Positions 23,500 to 32,421 of a stretch of 64,000 nucleotides of DNA are shown in pieces. The DNA is from an uncultured Vampirovibrio sp. (lineage in GTDB: Bacteria; Cyanobacteriota; Vampirovibrionia; Gastranaerophilales; Gastranaerophilaceae): positions 1 through 64,000 of the forward strand of contig CAJTLG010000003.1 in NCBI GenBank assembly GCA_910577395.1. Direction: 5' to 3'. Both the position numbers and the translations under genes were made by a program. The notes below the pieces were generated by a model, which made no database searches, was not told where the DNA came from, and worked only from the letters and a program-made list of their open reading frames with translations. Each line of letters starts with the position of its first letter. Position 1 is the first letter of the stretch.

Positions 23500-24540
23500 A
23501 TGATTGGACAAGTATACAAAATTCATTCTGATTTTTATTATGTAATGCCGGAAACCAAAATTCCCGATATAAAAATTGTTGAGTGCAAATTAAGAGAGAT
23601 TTTAAAAAAAGGTAAAACAAAAATACTTGTCGGAGATTTTGTTGAATACAATGAAGATTTTGCTATAACAAGGGTTTTAAAGAGGAAAAATTTTTGTTTC
23701 AAACCGGCCGTTGCAAACCTTGACTTAATGCTTGTTGTATCTGCCATTTTAGAGCCGGATTTGGATTTTATCCAGCTTAATCGTTATTTAACATTTCTTA
23801 AATATCATAAAATAAATGCCCTTTTATGTTTTAACAAAGATGATTTAACATCCGCTGATGAGCTTAATCAAATTAAAGAGAGGATAGAAAATATCTATAA
23901 ACCTCTTGGGTATGATATGGTGTTTACATCTGCCCTTAACAAAGACGGCCTTAGTGTGCTCAAAAAAATGATAAAAGGCAAAACTATTGCTCTTACAGGG
24001 CTTTCCGGGGTCGGTAAAAGCTCTATTTTAAATGCACTTAATCCTGATTTTAATCTTAAGACAAAAACTGTCAGCGAAAGGCTGAAAAGAGGGGTTCACA
24101 CAACCCGCCATTCAGAGATTTTAGAATTTTCCGATTTTAAAATTATTGATACCCCCGGGTTTTCAAAACTGACTTTTGATTTCATTCTTCCTAAGGATTT
24201 AGGGGATTATTTTGATGAGATAAAAGAATTAAAAACAGGTTGCAAATTTAGTGATTGTCTGCATATTATAGATACTGATGAAGATTGTAATGTAATAAAT
24301 AATCTTGAAAATATTGATATTTCAAGGTATGAAAGCTATATAGAATTTTTAGAAGAAACAAAAAAATACAAAACAAAAGTAACCTATGAGGGTACAAAAT
24401 CAGAAAGTACAACTAAAATACACAGTAATAAAGAATTTGCAAAAATAAGCACAAAAAAACGTACTCATTCAAGAAAAAAACTTAAACAAACTGCAAAAAA
24501 CCTTATATTGGAACATACTCCGGAGGAAAATTATGATTAA
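23500..24540 (+). CDS. rsgA: ribosome small subunit-dependent GTPase A
   Basis: About 346 residues from the ATG at 23500 (MIGQVYKIHSDFYYV); an in-frame TTG at 23461 is less likely. RsgA helps the late maturation of the 30S subunit. Circularly permuted GTPase order is seen: OB-fold first, G4 as CFNKDD, then G1 GLSGVGKSS, G3 DTPGF, and a C-terminal zinc knuckle (GCKFSDCLHIIDTDEDC). The tail is basic (KKRTHSRKKLKQTAKN), longer than in E. coli, and probably contacts rRNA. It overlaps the next gene, ispA, by 8 bases. Confidence 0.96.
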   Translation: MIGQVYKIHSDFYYVMPETKIPDIKIVECKLREILKKGKTKILVGDFVEYNEDFAITRVLKRKNFCFKPAVANLDLMLVVSAILEPDLDFIQLNRYLTFLKYHKINALLCFNKDDLTSADELNQIKERIENIYKPLGYDMVFTSALNKDGLSVLKKMIKGKTIALTGLSGVGKSSILNALNPDFNLKTKTVSERLKRGVHTTRHSEILEFSDFKIIDTPGFSKLTFDFILPKDLGDYFDEIKELKTGCKFSDCLHIIDTDEDCNVINNLENIDISRYESYIEFLEETKKYKTKVTYEGTKSESTTKIHSNKEFAKISTKKRTHSRKKLKQTAKNLILEHTPEENYD

Positions 24541-25408
24541 TGATTATAAAAATATAATAGAAAAAACTTTAGAAGAATATTTTGACGATAAACTCAAAAA
24601 TAAAGAATATACATTGTTCAAAGATGTTTTAGAATCAATGAAATATACAACCTGTCTTGGCGGGAAAAGACTCAGGGCTGTTTTATGTCTTGAAAGCTGC
24701 CGTATTTTTTCAGGCGGATATGAGGCAGCAATCCCGACGGCATGCGCTATTGAAATGCTCCATGCGCAAAGTTTAATCCATGATGACCTTCCCTGTATGG
24801 ATAATGATGACCTTAGGCGTGGAAAACCCTCTAATCATAAAGTATACGGTGAAGCTATAGCCACCCTTGCGGGGGATGCCCTGATATCATACGCAATCCA
24901 GACTATTATAGAAAAAACCCCTAAAAATATTGCGCCTGAAAAAATTATAGAAGTTTTGCGCCAATATGCTGTTGCGGCAGGAGCATTCGGTATAGTTGGC
25001 GGGCAAACCGCTGATATCGAAGCTGAAAATAAAAAAGTATCATTGGAGCACCTTAATTTTATTCATTCCTATAAAACAGGAGCCCTGTTTAAATTTTCAC
25101 TAATTGCAGGGGCAATTTTAGGCGGCGCAGATGAAAGACAGATTGAAATAATAAAGGAATTCGGTGAAAAATTCGGCCTTGCATTTCAGATAAAAGACGA
25201 TATCCTGGATGTTACATCAACAACTGAAATTATGGGAAAAACCGTAGGTAAGGATGCAAATGTAAATAAATCAACCTATGTAACCATTTTTGGTCTTGAA
25301 GGCGCAAAGGAAAAATTAGAGGGTGTGATTAAAGAATGTTATGGTATACTTGAAGATAACAATATAAAATCTGATGTATTTAAAAGTATTATTAACACAC
25401 TGGAATAG
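24533..25408 (+). CDS. ispA: polyprenyl (farnesyl/geranylgeranyl) diphosphate synthase
   Basis: 291 residues, short-chain trans-prenyltransferase joining isopentenyl diphosphate units to an allylic primer. First Asp-rich motif DDLPCMDNDD and second DDILD are present, with GGKRLRAVL, GQTADIEAE and KTGALFKFS. The ATG has GGAGGAAA upstream and overlaps rsgA. Two residues before the first motif (SLIH) suggest farnesyl or geranylgeranyl product, but chain length cannot be fixed by eye. It would supply UppS. Followed 7 bases later by a DUF212 membrane protein. Confidence 0.94.
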   Translation: MINDYKNIIEKTLEEYFDDKLKNKEYTLFKDVLESMKYTTCLGGKRLRAVLCLESCRIFSGGYEAAIPTACAIEMLHAQSLIHDDLPCMDNDDLRRGKPSNHKVYGEAIATLAGDALISYAIQTIIEKTPKNIAPEKIIEVLRQYAVAAGAFGIVGGQTADIEAENKKVSLEHLNFIHSYKTGALFKFSLIAGAILGGADERQIEIIKEFGEKFGLAFQIKDDILDVTSTTEIMGKTVGKDANVNKSTYVTIFGLEGAKEKLEGVIKECYGILEDNNIKSDVFKSIINTLE

Positions 25409-25415
25409 GGGATAA

Positions 25416-25889
25416 ATGTTTTACGGCACCGGATACGAGGTTTTATTTACAGGAATTGCAAGTGCATGCTTTGCACAAATTTTAAAAGTTATATTTTATT
25501 TTTTAACCCATAAAAAAATAAACTTTAAAATCTTTACAACAACAGGCGGTATGCCAAGTTCCCATTCGGCAGGCGTTATAAGCCTATCTGTAAGTGTCGG
25601 GTTGGTTGAAGGGTTTTCATCAGTTGCTTTTGCAATAGCCTTAGGGTACGCACTTGTTGTTTTACAGGATGCTGCAGGCCTTAGGCGTGCGGCAGGCAAA
25701 ACGGCTGCTACTCTAAACAGGCTTTTGAATGATATATCTGACCACACCACAAAACCCTACGAGGTTTTAAAAGAATTACTTGGCCATACGCCCTTTGAAG
25801 TGTTTATGGGCAGCCTGCTTGGAATTTCATGTGCGCTATGGATACATTTTGTCATGCCGGGACTACCGTTTTTAGAGTTTTTAAGATAG
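25416..25889 (+). CDS. divergent PAP2 family membrane protein (DUF212)
   Basis: 157 residues, four to five hydrophobic segments. The family signature GGMPSSHSAGVISLSV (phosphatase-like His) and the segment DAAGLRRAAGKTA with LLGHTPFEVFMGSLLG match DUF212/YuiD-type acid phosphatase/vanadium haloperoxidase-related proteins of bacteria and plastids. Substrate unknown; position after ispA is consistent with a lipid phosphate role, which is inference. Last gene of rsgA-ispA-DUF212. Confidence 0.92.
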   Translation: MFYGTGYEVLFTGIASACFAQILKVIFYFLTHKKINFKIFTTTGGMPSSHSAGVISLSVSVGLVEGFSSVAFAIALGYALVVLQDAAGLRRAAGKTAATLNRLLNDISDHTTKPYEVLKELLGHTPFEVFMGSLLGISCALWIHFVMPGLPFLEFLR

Positions 25890-26010
25890 CCATTTTTTTG
25901 AAGTGGGCAGTATTCTTAAAATATAAATAATATTATCCCTTGCTTGATATGGCACAATGTAAGGGTATTTTTTATCAAATGCTTAGTATATTTTTAACCA
26001 ATTATAATAA

Positions 26011-26127
26011 TACAAAAGAATCCAATCAAGTGGACGTGATTTGGGAGGGTTATATCCGAATGATAATTCATATCAGATATTAGAACAAATGATGCCCAAG
26101 GGTCTTCCTGACAGGTATAAAAAATAA
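26011..26127 (+). pseudogene. possible C-terminal gene remnant
   Basis: An open stretch without start codon ending at TAA reads ...SGRDLGGLYPNDNSYQILEQ then MMPKGLPDRYKK. The composition is that of a real globular protein tail rather than chance AT-rich translation, but no family is recognised. It lies in the 500-base gap between the DUF212 gene and the small HTH gene, next to another broken frame. The remaining sequence (25890-26010) holds nothing recognised. Confidence 0.3.
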
Positions 26128-26130
26128 TAA

Positions 26131-26141
26131 TATGGTACAAT
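26131..26141 (+). promoter_or_regulatory. extended -10 promoter of the broken exported-protein gene
   Basis: TATGGTACAAT, an extended -10 identical over 11 bases to the one proposed for the toxin-like peptide at 3.26 kb. It ends 7 bases before the ATG at 26149, which would make the mRNA leaderless. Confidence 0.4.
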
Positions 26142-26148
26142 ACGTTTT

Positions 26149-26394
26149 ATGAAAAAAGATTTTATTGTTCATTGTGCGTATTTTCTTTTTTGTTGATTTT
26201 AATTTTCTTCTGTCACAGCAGTTTTTACTGCCTATATAAATAACGAAAAGGATTTTTGCCTTGATACGGGGGTATGTACTGAAAATTTAGAAATCAACAC
26301 ACAATATGGCCTAATAAAAATCAATAAAGAAAGCTGTCTGAAATATGGTTGGATTTGGAATGATAAAAACCACACCTGTAAAATTCAAAACTAA
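26149..26394 (+). pseudogene. broken gene for a small exported protein
   Basis: One reading frame from ATG to TAA (82 codons) with two in-frame stops at codons 16 (TGA) and 18 (TAA), both inside what should be the signal-peptide core. The part after them is intact and protein-like: NNEKDFCLDTGVCTEN, INTQYGLIKINKESC, KYGWIWNDKNHTC, with four cysteines spaced as two disulfides. A small insertion or deletion in the T-rich signal region is the simple explanation. Its stop overlaps the stop of the convergent HTH gene by 3 bases. No sequencing-quality information is available, so an assembly error in a T-run is possible. Confidence 0.55.
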
Positions 26395-26609
26395 TTATTG
26401 GTGCCATCTTTTTCTATTTTGAGTTTGTACCCTAAAATTTGATATATCAAAAGCATTTCTTTGTATTGAATTGTCTCTTGTATAATCTTTTGAGACAAAC
26501 TTTTATTAGTGTATTCTTTACCTGAAATTTTGCTCATTTCAGCTGCTAAACGAACGTAATTCCAACCGTTGCTTTGCACTAAGCCTTTTATATTATCTTT
26601 TAGTTTCAT
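26391..26609 (-). CDS. small HTH-like DNA-binding protein
   Basis: 72 residues from ATG 26609 (MKLKDNIKGLVQSNGWNYVR); an upstream ATG at 26699 would add 30 residues of unrelated, hydrophobic character. The pattern N-x-L-A-x-x-M...N-K-S-L-S-Q-K-I...Y-K-E-M-L-x-I-x-x-I-L-G-Y is that of a compact XRE-like family in which the second helix pair ends in LSxKL/LSQKI. A paralogue is encoded at 38825-39040. A TATAAT lies just before the start. Function presumably regulatory; target unknown. Confidence 0.7.
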   Translation of the reverse strand: MKLKDNIKGLVQSNGWNYVRLAAEMSKISGKEYTNKSLSQKIIQETIQYKEMLLIYQILGYKLKIEKDGTNN

Positions 26610-26912
26610 AGAATTATATTGACATACTATTTCCTGTATATTAATATATTTCTTATTATCTAAGAAATTTCTTATATATAAGGAAATAAAACCATACACA
26701 ACAAATTATCATATCAAAAAAGGCGCAAAAGCTCTCTAAATTAACAGAAACAATGCTATTCAAATCTTGAAAAGGCATATGTTATAACAGATTTGCTTGC
26801 CGATAAATTTTTAGGGAACAAAAATATGGATATATTACTTAATTTGATATTACCAAATATCAAAAACACTGAGGTTTTGATACTAAATATCCAGGAAAAT
26901 ATTTAATTAGTC

Positions 26913-27095
26913 CTAATTTGCGCGTCTTAGCATCCCGGTAAAACTTGTTTTATTTACGGGTTCATCATCTTCAGGCAGTACCGGCCTTTTTACTCTGTCA
27001 GGTGCAGGTTTTTCAAAGCTTGTAAGCCCGATATACCCCTCGTTTACTTTATTTAGCCCTACAAGACTGTTAAAAAAGTTTAATATATTTTCCAT
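26913..27095 (-). CDS. small hypothetical protein with FTG motif
   Basis: 60 residues. AAAGGAT and AAGG lie before the ATG. The N-terminus (MENILNFFNSLVGL) is an amphipathic helix; the middle is Pro/Asp/Glu-rich and probably unfolded; the end NKTSFTGMLRRAN carries the F-x-G type motif seen near the N-terminus of other lineage-type proteins here. No family recognised. It stands alone, divergent from the HEAT-like gene. The 210 bases before it (26700-26912) hold no credible gene. Confidence 0.6.
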   Translation of the reverse strand: MENILNFFNSLVGLNKVNEGYIGLTSFEKPAPDRVKRPVLPEDDEPVNKTSFTGMLRRAN

Positions 27096-27222
27096 AACCT
27101 TAACATCCTTTTTATCTTTTTAAATATTTTATAAAAGACCCCGGCGGGTTAAATTGGACTTTTATCTAAATTGTTATGTTAGAATTAAGTATAATATTTT
27201 TTAAAAGATTGCAACCAATGAT

Positions 27223-27951
27223 ATGGATGAAAGTTCTATAAATAATATAAACAAATTAATAGATTGTGCCCTTGATATTGCATCAAAACATTATACAAAG
27301 AGTGAAATACTTGATATATTAAACAATGACAATGATTTAGAAAAACCTCTTGCAATAGTTTCTCTTGAAGTACAATCCAAAGAAGATGCCGGGTTATTGA
27401 TTAAACACCTTACAGGCTGTGACGGCAGGATAAGAGAAGTTTCCGCGCTTAAAATTTCTGAATTTTTAACCTGTGAAGAAACTTCAAAATATTTTTTTGA
27501 TGAAAACAGTGTAAAAACCATTCTTAACGGTATTATGGATATAAATCCCAATGTAGGGCGTGCTTTAATTGAAGGGATTAAAGAATGTAAACAAATGCAA
27601 ACACTTTTGTTTCCGCATTTAATTGAAAGAATTGAAGAAATTATAAACAAATTAAAAGAAATTGCCGCCCTGCCTTTTAAGGAAAATAAATTAAACAACA
27701 GGAAAAACCACGCTAAAAATAAAATAATGTTTAACCTCTATTGGGCGCTTGAGGCCTTATGCTGCACGGATTTTGATAATAATACCCACGCGCTTTATGA
27801 TATATTAAGCTTTACATCAGTTTGTTTTGACTATACAATCAGGGAAAAATCAGCTAAAATTATTGCCAAAATGAAAAATCCGCCGGCGGATTTGTTACAT
27901 AAATTGAAAAATGATGAAAATTTTTATGTAAAAAATCAGCTTTTATGTTAA
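27223..27951 (+). CDS. helical-repeat (HEAT-like) hypothetical protein
   Basis: 242 residues, almost all helix. Units such as EKPLAIVSLEVQSKEDAGLLI, DGRIREVSALKISEF, DINPNVGRALIEGIKE and FDYTIREKSAKIIAKM have the length and hydrophobic spacing of HEAT/armadillo repeats, usually protein-protein scaffolds. No catalytic residues. It ends 33 bases before efp and may share its mRNA. Function unknown. Confidence 0.75.
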   Translation: MDESSINNINKLIDCALDIASKHYTKSEILDILNNDNDLEKPLAIVSLEVQSKEDAGLLIKHLTGCDGRIREVSALKISEFLTCEETSKYFFDENSVKTILNGIMDINPNVGRALIEGIKECKQMQTLLFPHLIERIEEIINKLKEIAALPFKENKLNNRKNHAKNKIMFNLYWALEALCCTDFDNNTHALYDILSFTSVCFDYTIREKSAKIIAKMKNPPADLLHKLKNDENFYVKNQLLC

Positions 27952-27984
27952 CATCTATGAAGTAAAGAAAAATAGGAACATTTT

Positions 27985-28542
27985 ATGATTTCAGTAAACG
28001 ATTTAAAAACCGGTTTAACTCTGGAACTTGATAACGGACTTTGGTCTGTTGTTGAATTTTTACACGTAAAACCAGGCAAAGGTGCTGCATTTGTAAGGTC
28101 TAAACTTAAAAATGTTGAAACAGGTCAGGTGGTTGAAAAAACATTCAGGGCCGGTGAAAAGGTTGCAAAAGCAATGCTAGACAGGCGCGAAATGCAATAT
28201 CTTTATAAAGAAGGCTCAGATTTTGTTATGATGGACCTTGAAAGCTATGAACAGCTCCCTGTTCCTGAAAATGCCATTGGTGACGGTGTTAAATATTTAA
28301 AAGAAAATATGAATGTTCAAATCCTTATGCACGAAGGCAGAATAATAGGTATAGACCTTCCAAACTTTGTAGAATTAGAAGTTGTTGACACTCCTCCGGC
28401 TGAAAAAGGAAACACGGCCCAGGGCGGTTCTAAACCAGCAACTCTTGAAGGCGGTGCCGTTGTTAACGTTCCTTTCTTTATTCAGGTTGGGGATAAATTA
28501 AGAATAGATACAAGAACAAACGAATACTTAGATAGGGTATAG
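27985..28542 (+). CDS. efp: elongation factor P
   Basis: 185 residues, three beta-barrel domains. EF-P relieves ribosome stalling at proline runs. The tip loop reads HVKPGKGAAFVR, where the Lys after PG is the residue modified in many bacteria. YLYKEGSDFVMMD and the C-terminal VPFFIQVGDKLRIDTRT match the family ends. AGGAACA lies before the ATG. Followed 4 bases later by accB and then accC; the efp-accB-accC order is common in cyanobacteria and Firmicutes. Confidence 0.97.
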   Translation: MISVNDLKTGLTLELDNGLWSVVEFLHVKPGKGAAFVRSKLKNVETGQVVEKTFRAGEKVAKAMLDRREMQYLYKEGSDFVMMDLESYEQLPVPENAIGDGVKYLKENMNVQILMHEGRIIGIDLPNFVELEVVDTPPAEKGNTAQGGSKPATLEGGAVVNVPFFIQVGDKLRIDTRTNEYLDRV

Positions 28543-28546
28543 ATTT

Positions 28547-29008
28547 ATGAATTTTGAATGCGAATATATTGAAAAACTCGCTAAATTAGTAAGCGATAAC
28601 CAGTTAAGTGAAATAACCCTTGAGGACGGGGATAAAGCAATTACCATTAAAAAAGGTGCTGCAGTTTCTGCAGTTGTTCAGGCCTCTGCTCCTGTTGCCG
28701 CTGTTGCTGCTCCTGCTCAGGCTGCTGCAGTTGAGGCTGCATCTGCTGTGCAAAAATCAGCAGATACCCCGAAGGGTACACCGATAACTTCTCCTATGGT
28801 CGGTGCATTCTATGCTGCGCCAAGCCCTGGTTCAGAGCCTTATGTTAAAGTGGGTGATGTTGTAAAAGCAGGACAGGTTGTTTGTATTGTTGAGGCTATG
28901 AAACTTATGAATGAAATTGAATCCGAAGTTTCAGGTAAAGTGGTTCAAATCTGTGTTGAAGATGGCCAAAGCGTAGAATACGGCCAAGTCCTTATGTATG
29001 TCGAATAG
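28547..29008 (+). CDS. accB: acetyl-CoA carboxylase biotin carboxyl carrier protein
   Basis: 153 residues. N-terminal helix and strand (EYIEKLAKLVSDNQLSEITL), an Ala/Val-rich flexible linker (about residues 42-75), and the biotinyl domain with EAMKLMNEI, whose Lys carries biotin, plus the thumb region GAFYAAPSPGSEPYVKVGD typical of fatty-acid type BCCP. It hands carboxybiotin from AccC to AccA/AccD. Located between efp and accC. Confidence 0.97.
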   Translation: MNFECEYIEKLAKLVSDNQLSEITLEDGDKAITIKKGAAVSAVVQASAPVAAVAAPAQAAAVEAASAVQKSADTPKGTPITSPMVGAFYAAPSPGSEPYVKVGDVVKAGQVVCIVEAMKLMNEIESEVSGKVVQICVEDGQSVEYGQVLMYVE

Positions 29009-29040
29009 GATACTTAATAATATAAGTATATCAGGTAAGT

Positions 29041-30432
29041 ATGATTAAAAAGGTTTTAATTGCAAACAGAGGCGAAATTGCCCTAAGAATTATAAGAGCC
29101 TGCAAAGAATTAGGTATTGCAACAGTTGCAATTTATTCACAGGCTGACAGTGACAGCTTGCACGTATCACTAGCGGATGAGGCTTATTGTATCGGCCCTG
29201 CGCCAAGTGCAAAAAGCTATTTAAGTATCCCTGCTATTATCAGTGTTGCACTGACTTCTGGTGCGGATGCCATTCACCCGGGTTATGGCTTTATGTCTGA
29301 AAGAGCTGATTTTGTTGATATTTGTGACCAACACCACATAAAATTTATCGGGCCTTCGGCTGCTGCAATGCGCGCAATGGGTGATAAAGCAAACGCCAGG
29401 GCAACAATGATTAAAAGTAATGTCCCTGTAACGCCGGGAACAGGCCTTGTTGAAACGGCCGATGAAGTTAAAGCCTTTGCAAAAGAAGTCGGCTATCCTG
29501 TTATAATTAAAGCTACGGCAGGCGGCGGCGGAAAAGGCATGAGGATTGTGCATAATGAAAATGAGGCAGAAGATGCCTTTAACCTTTGCAGAAACGAGGC
29601 TAAAAATGCATTTGCAAATCCTGAGGTATATGTTGAAAAATATCTTATAAACCCAAGGCACATTGAGGTTCAAATCCTTGCAGACAGCTTTGGTAATGTT
29701 GTTCACCTTGGGGAGAGGGATTGTTCTATCCAAAGGCGTCATCAAAAATTGCTTGAAGAGGCGCCAAGTCCTGCAATCAGTGAAGATGTCCGCAAAAAAA
29801 TGGGTGAGGCCGCAGTAAATGCCGCTAAAGCTATTAACTATGAAGGTGCCGGTACAATTGAATTTTTACTTGACGAGAATGACCCGTCAGGCAAGAAAAA
29901 CTGGTACTTTATGGAAATGAACACAAGGGTTCAGGTAGAACACTGTGTTTCAGAAATGATTTCAGGTGTTGATATTGTAAAAGAACAGCTCCGTGTGGCA
30001 TCCGGGCAAAGATTATCCGTAAAGCAAAGCGATATTGTACTAAAGGGCCATGCTATTGAATGCAGAATTAACGCAGAAGACCCTGAACGTGATTTTATCC
30101 CGTTTGCAGGTAAAATTGAAGGCTATCTTGCACCGGGCGGTTTTGGGGTAAGGATTGATTCCCACGTATATACCGGCTACACAATTCCTCCTTATTATGA
30201 TTCAATGGTAGGAAAACTTATTTGTTGGGGTGTAGACAGGGAAGATGCAAGGACCCGTGCGCTCAGGGCATTAAATGAATATATAATAACAGGTATTAAA
30301 ACTACAATTCCGTTCCATAAAGAAATTCTAAGCAACGAAGTCTTTATTTCAGGTAAATTTGACACAAGCTTTATAGAAAAATATTATTCTAAAGAAGAAA
30401 TCAAAAAGGCGCTTTCAAAAGAAAACGTCTAG
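29041..30432 (+). CDS. accC: acetyl-CoA carboxylase biotin carboxylase subunit
   Basis: 463 residues (usual 445-455). Start KKVLIANRGEIALRIIRAC; ATP-grasp loop TAGGGGKGMR; RDCSIQRRHQKLLEEAPSP; the catalytic EMNTRVQVEHCVSE; and YDSMVGKLICWG near the end. It carboxylates biotin on AccB using bicarbonate and ATP. AGG AAGT precede the ATG, 32 bases after accB. A short charged C-terminal tail (EEIKKALSKENV) is slightly longer than usual. Confidence 0.98.
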   Translation: MIKKVLIANRGEIALRIIRACKELGIATVAIYSQADSDSLHVSLADEAYCIGPAPSAKSYLSIPAIISVALTSGADAIHPGYGFMSERADFVDICDQHHIKFIGPSAAAMRAMGDKANARATMIKSNVPVTPGTGLVETADEVKAFAKEVGYPVIIKATAGGGGKGMRIVHNENEAEDAFNLCRNEAKNAFANPEVYVEKYLINPRHIEVQILADSFGNVVHLGERDCSIQRRHQKLLEEAPSPAISEDVRKKMGEAAVNAAKAINYEGAGTIEFLLDENDPSGKKNWYFMEMNTRVQVEHCVSEMISGVDIVKEQLRVASGQRLSVKQSDIVLKGHAIECRINAEDPERDFIPFAGKIEGYLAPGGFGVRIDSHVYTGYTIPPYYDSMVGKLICWGVDREDARTRALRALNEYIITGIKTTIPFHKEILSNEVFISGKFDTSFIEKYYSKEEIKKALSKENV

Positions 30433-30445
30433 GTTGTGCCTGAAA

Positions 30446-31570
30446 ATGTTTAAATTTGATGCTAAAACCACGGCTGTTGTTGAATTTATTGCAAAATACG
30501 CCAGGGATACCGGTATTAATATATATTTTGTAGGCGGTATGGTGCGTGACAGCCTTATGGGTATTGAGATTAAGGATATTGATATCCTGATAGAGGGTTC
30601 TGCTATTGATTTTGTGCAAGGGCTTGCCCTGGAAAGTGCCAATAATAAAGAATTTGACGTTAAAATAAAATCTGTGCATAAAGATTTTAATACCGCAAAA
30701 ACCGTAATCAATGATATAGATATTGATTTTGCGTCCACAAGGGAGGAAGAATACCCATATTCCGGGTGTTTGCCGGTTGTAAAAAATATTGGCTGCAATG
30801 TCAATAAAGATTTAAAACGACGGGATTTTACCGTAAATGCAATCTGTACAAGGATTTCTATTGATAAAAACGGGCTAAACTATGAATTAATAGACCCCTA
30901 TAGCGGTAAAGATGATATAAACACCGATATTTTAAGGGTTTTACACAAACAAAGCTATATAGATGACCCTACAAGAATTTTAAGAGGTCTTGATTTTAAT
31001 TTAAGGTTTGGTTTTGAATTTTCTGCTAACGATAATAAATTGATTGAAGACTACCTTAAAAACCCGGATAGAACAGGTTTAAGTATTGATAGGGTCAAAC
31101 TTACTCTTAGAAAACTTTTTTCCTCCTTAAACAGGGCAAAAGCAGCTTATGAGAATATTTTAGAAAAAAAATATTATAAAATTTGGTATGATAAGCCTAA
31201 TTTCAGTAAAGATTGGGCTCAAAGGCTTGTACAAGCTGTTGAAATTTTTAATATATCATCGGAAACAATTTTTTTAGAGGCAATTTTTAATACGCAAAAA
31301 TATCTTAGTGCGCCGGTGTGTAAAAATCTTTCAAACTATGAAATTTACACCTTCTTTAAAAACTTTAAAGATATTGATTTAGCCCTCTGTTATGGTATAT
31401 CCGGGGATAAAAAGGCTGTATTTTTTTATAAAAATTTAAAAAATATAAAACCCGATATAACGGGCGAAGAGCTTATAAATGCAGGCTTTGAGCAAGGGAA
31501 ACAAATCGGTATAGAACTTGAAAAACACTTAAAAGAAAAATTGAACGCTTTGCCTGGGTTTGCACCTTAA
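30446..31570 (+). CDS. cca: tRNA nucleotidyltransferase/poly(A) polymerase family protein
   Basis: About 374 residues from ATG 30446. The class II nucleotidyltransferase head is complete: FVGGMVRDSLMG, catalytic DIDILIEG, RRDFTVNAI, and the conserved ILRVLHKQSYIDDPTRILRG. It would add CCA to tRNA 3' ends or, less likely, poly(A) to RNA. There is no HD phosphohydrolase domain, and the C-terminal half is divergent. Twelve bases after accC. Which of the two activities it has cannot be decided without the specificity helix being modelled. Confidence 0.88.
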   Translation: MFKFDAKTTAVVEFIAKYARDTGINIYFVGGMVRDSLMGIEIKDIDILIEGSAIDFVQGLALESANNKEFDVKIKSVHKDFNTAKTVINDIDIDFASTREEEYPYSGCLPVVKNIGCNVNKDLKRRDFTVNAICTRISIDKNGLNYELIDPYSGKDDINTDILRVLHKQSYIDDPTRILRGLDFNLRFGFEFSANDNKLIEDYLKNPDRTGLSIDRVKLTLRKLFSSLNRAKAAYENILEKKYYKIWYDKPNFSKDWAQRLVQAVEIFNISSETIFLEAIFNTQKYLSAPVCKNLSNYEIYTFFKNFKDIDLALCYGISGDKKAVFFYKNLKNIKPDITGEELINAGFEQGKQIGIELEKHLKEKLNALPGFAP

Positions 31571-32175
31571 ACCTGATAGCCTGAATTTTTTATCATTTCT
31601 TTTAATTTAAGTGCCGGAAAATACTTTGGCGCCATCTTTAATGTTTCGCATACAGCATCATATGCCATTTTATATTCACCTTCTAAAAGATATGTTTCCG
31701 CCTCTATATAATGGATTTCAGGGTCGTAATAGCAAACCTTTTTGGCAATTTTCGCAAATTCATGCACAAGTTTAAAATATCCCTTAGATGATAATACGCG
31801 TGCGATAAATTTTGGCGCTTCGCCGTTTGCTTCCGTGAAAAATTTATACGCATTAATAATGTTATCTGCCCAATTATATAAACCGTTTTCAAGGAAAAGG
31901 TTTAAATATACTTCTAAAAATGCCCTTGTTTGAAAGTATTTCGGTTTTTTAGTGTATTGTTTTCCTTCAATAATATCAAGTATTATAAGACCCCAGCCCG
32001 CAGCGGAGCAAGGGTCTTTAATTTCATTCCAGATAAGTTTTGCACTTTTTATATTTCCTGAAAGCAAGGCTGAAAACCCTGCCTCATAAAGCATATTATT
32101 GTCTAGAAATATTTCTTTTGCCTTTTCATAGTGCTTGTTTTCAAAACAAAATTTTGCAAAATCAATATCATTCAT
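31567..32175 (-). CDS. TPR-like helical hypothetical protein
   Basis: 202 residues with at least four helix pairs of TPR spacing: DFAKFCFENKHYEKAKEIFL, LYEAGFSALLSGNIKSAKLIW, SSKGYFKLVHEFAKIAKKV and AETYLLEGEYKMAYDAVCET. Such repeats bind other proteins. No signal peptide. It is the last of three minus-strand genes, the others being the exported TPR-like protein and a Met/Asn-rich small protein, and ends overlapping the cca stop by 4 bases. Confidence 0.75.
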   Translation of the reverse strand: MNDIDFAKFCFENKHYEKAKEIFLDNNMLYEAGFSALLSGNIKSAKLIWNEIKDPCSAAGWGLIILDIIEGKQYTKKPKYFQTRAFLEVYLNLFLENGLYNWADNIINAYKFFTEANGEAPKFIARVLSSKGYFKLVHEFAKIAKKVCYYDPEIHYIEAETYLLEGEYKMAYDAVCETLKMAPKYFPALKLKEMIKNSGYQV

Positions 32176-32184
32176 TTTTCTAAA

Positions 32185-32421
32185 CTAAAAGCCGCCCATA
32201 GTGCCCATATTAAATTCAGGCATCATCTGGCTCATCATCATTGCTTGTATCATTTGTTTTGCGCTGTCAGGGTTGCTTGCCCCTTGTGACATCATATAGG
32301 GCAAATATGCGTTTATATTATTAAAACCATTATTTTGGTTTCCGTTACCCATGCCCATCATTGTTGCAAGCTGTGCCATTTCAGGGTTTGTATATTGGCC
32401 GTACGGGGTCCCCGCCTGCAT
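32185..32421 (-). CDS. small Met/Asn/Gly-rich hypothetical protein
   Basis: 78 residues, unusually rich in Met (about 17) with Asn, Gly and Gln. Segments MAQLATMMGMGNGNQNN and AKQMIQAMMMSQMMPEFN suggest a Met-rich helix pair. Its ATG shares one base with the stop of the upstream exported protein gene (TAATG), a sign of coupled translation. Metal binding or membrane-surface interaction would be possible for such composition, but nothing proves it. No family recognised. Confidence 0.65.
   Translation of the reverse strand: MQAGTPYGQYTNPEMAQLATMMGMGNGNQNNGFNNINAYLPYMMSQGASNPDSAKQMIQAMMMSQMMPEFNMGTMGGF

Noticed and set aside
25948..26082. 44-codon plus-strand ORF in the gap after the DUF212 gene
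   Set aside because: No ribosome site, mixed composition, and another frame in the same stretch looks more protein-like.
26826..26906. 26-codon ORF MDILLNLILPNIKN...
   Set aside because: Same length as the toxin-like peptides, but only a weak AGGGA, alternating polar residues and no membrane helix, and no convergent RNA promoter or terminator.
27291..27698. 135-codon ORF opposite the HEAT-like gene
   Set aside because: The plus-strand gene has protein-like repeats and joins the efp unit; the minus ORF has only shadow composition.
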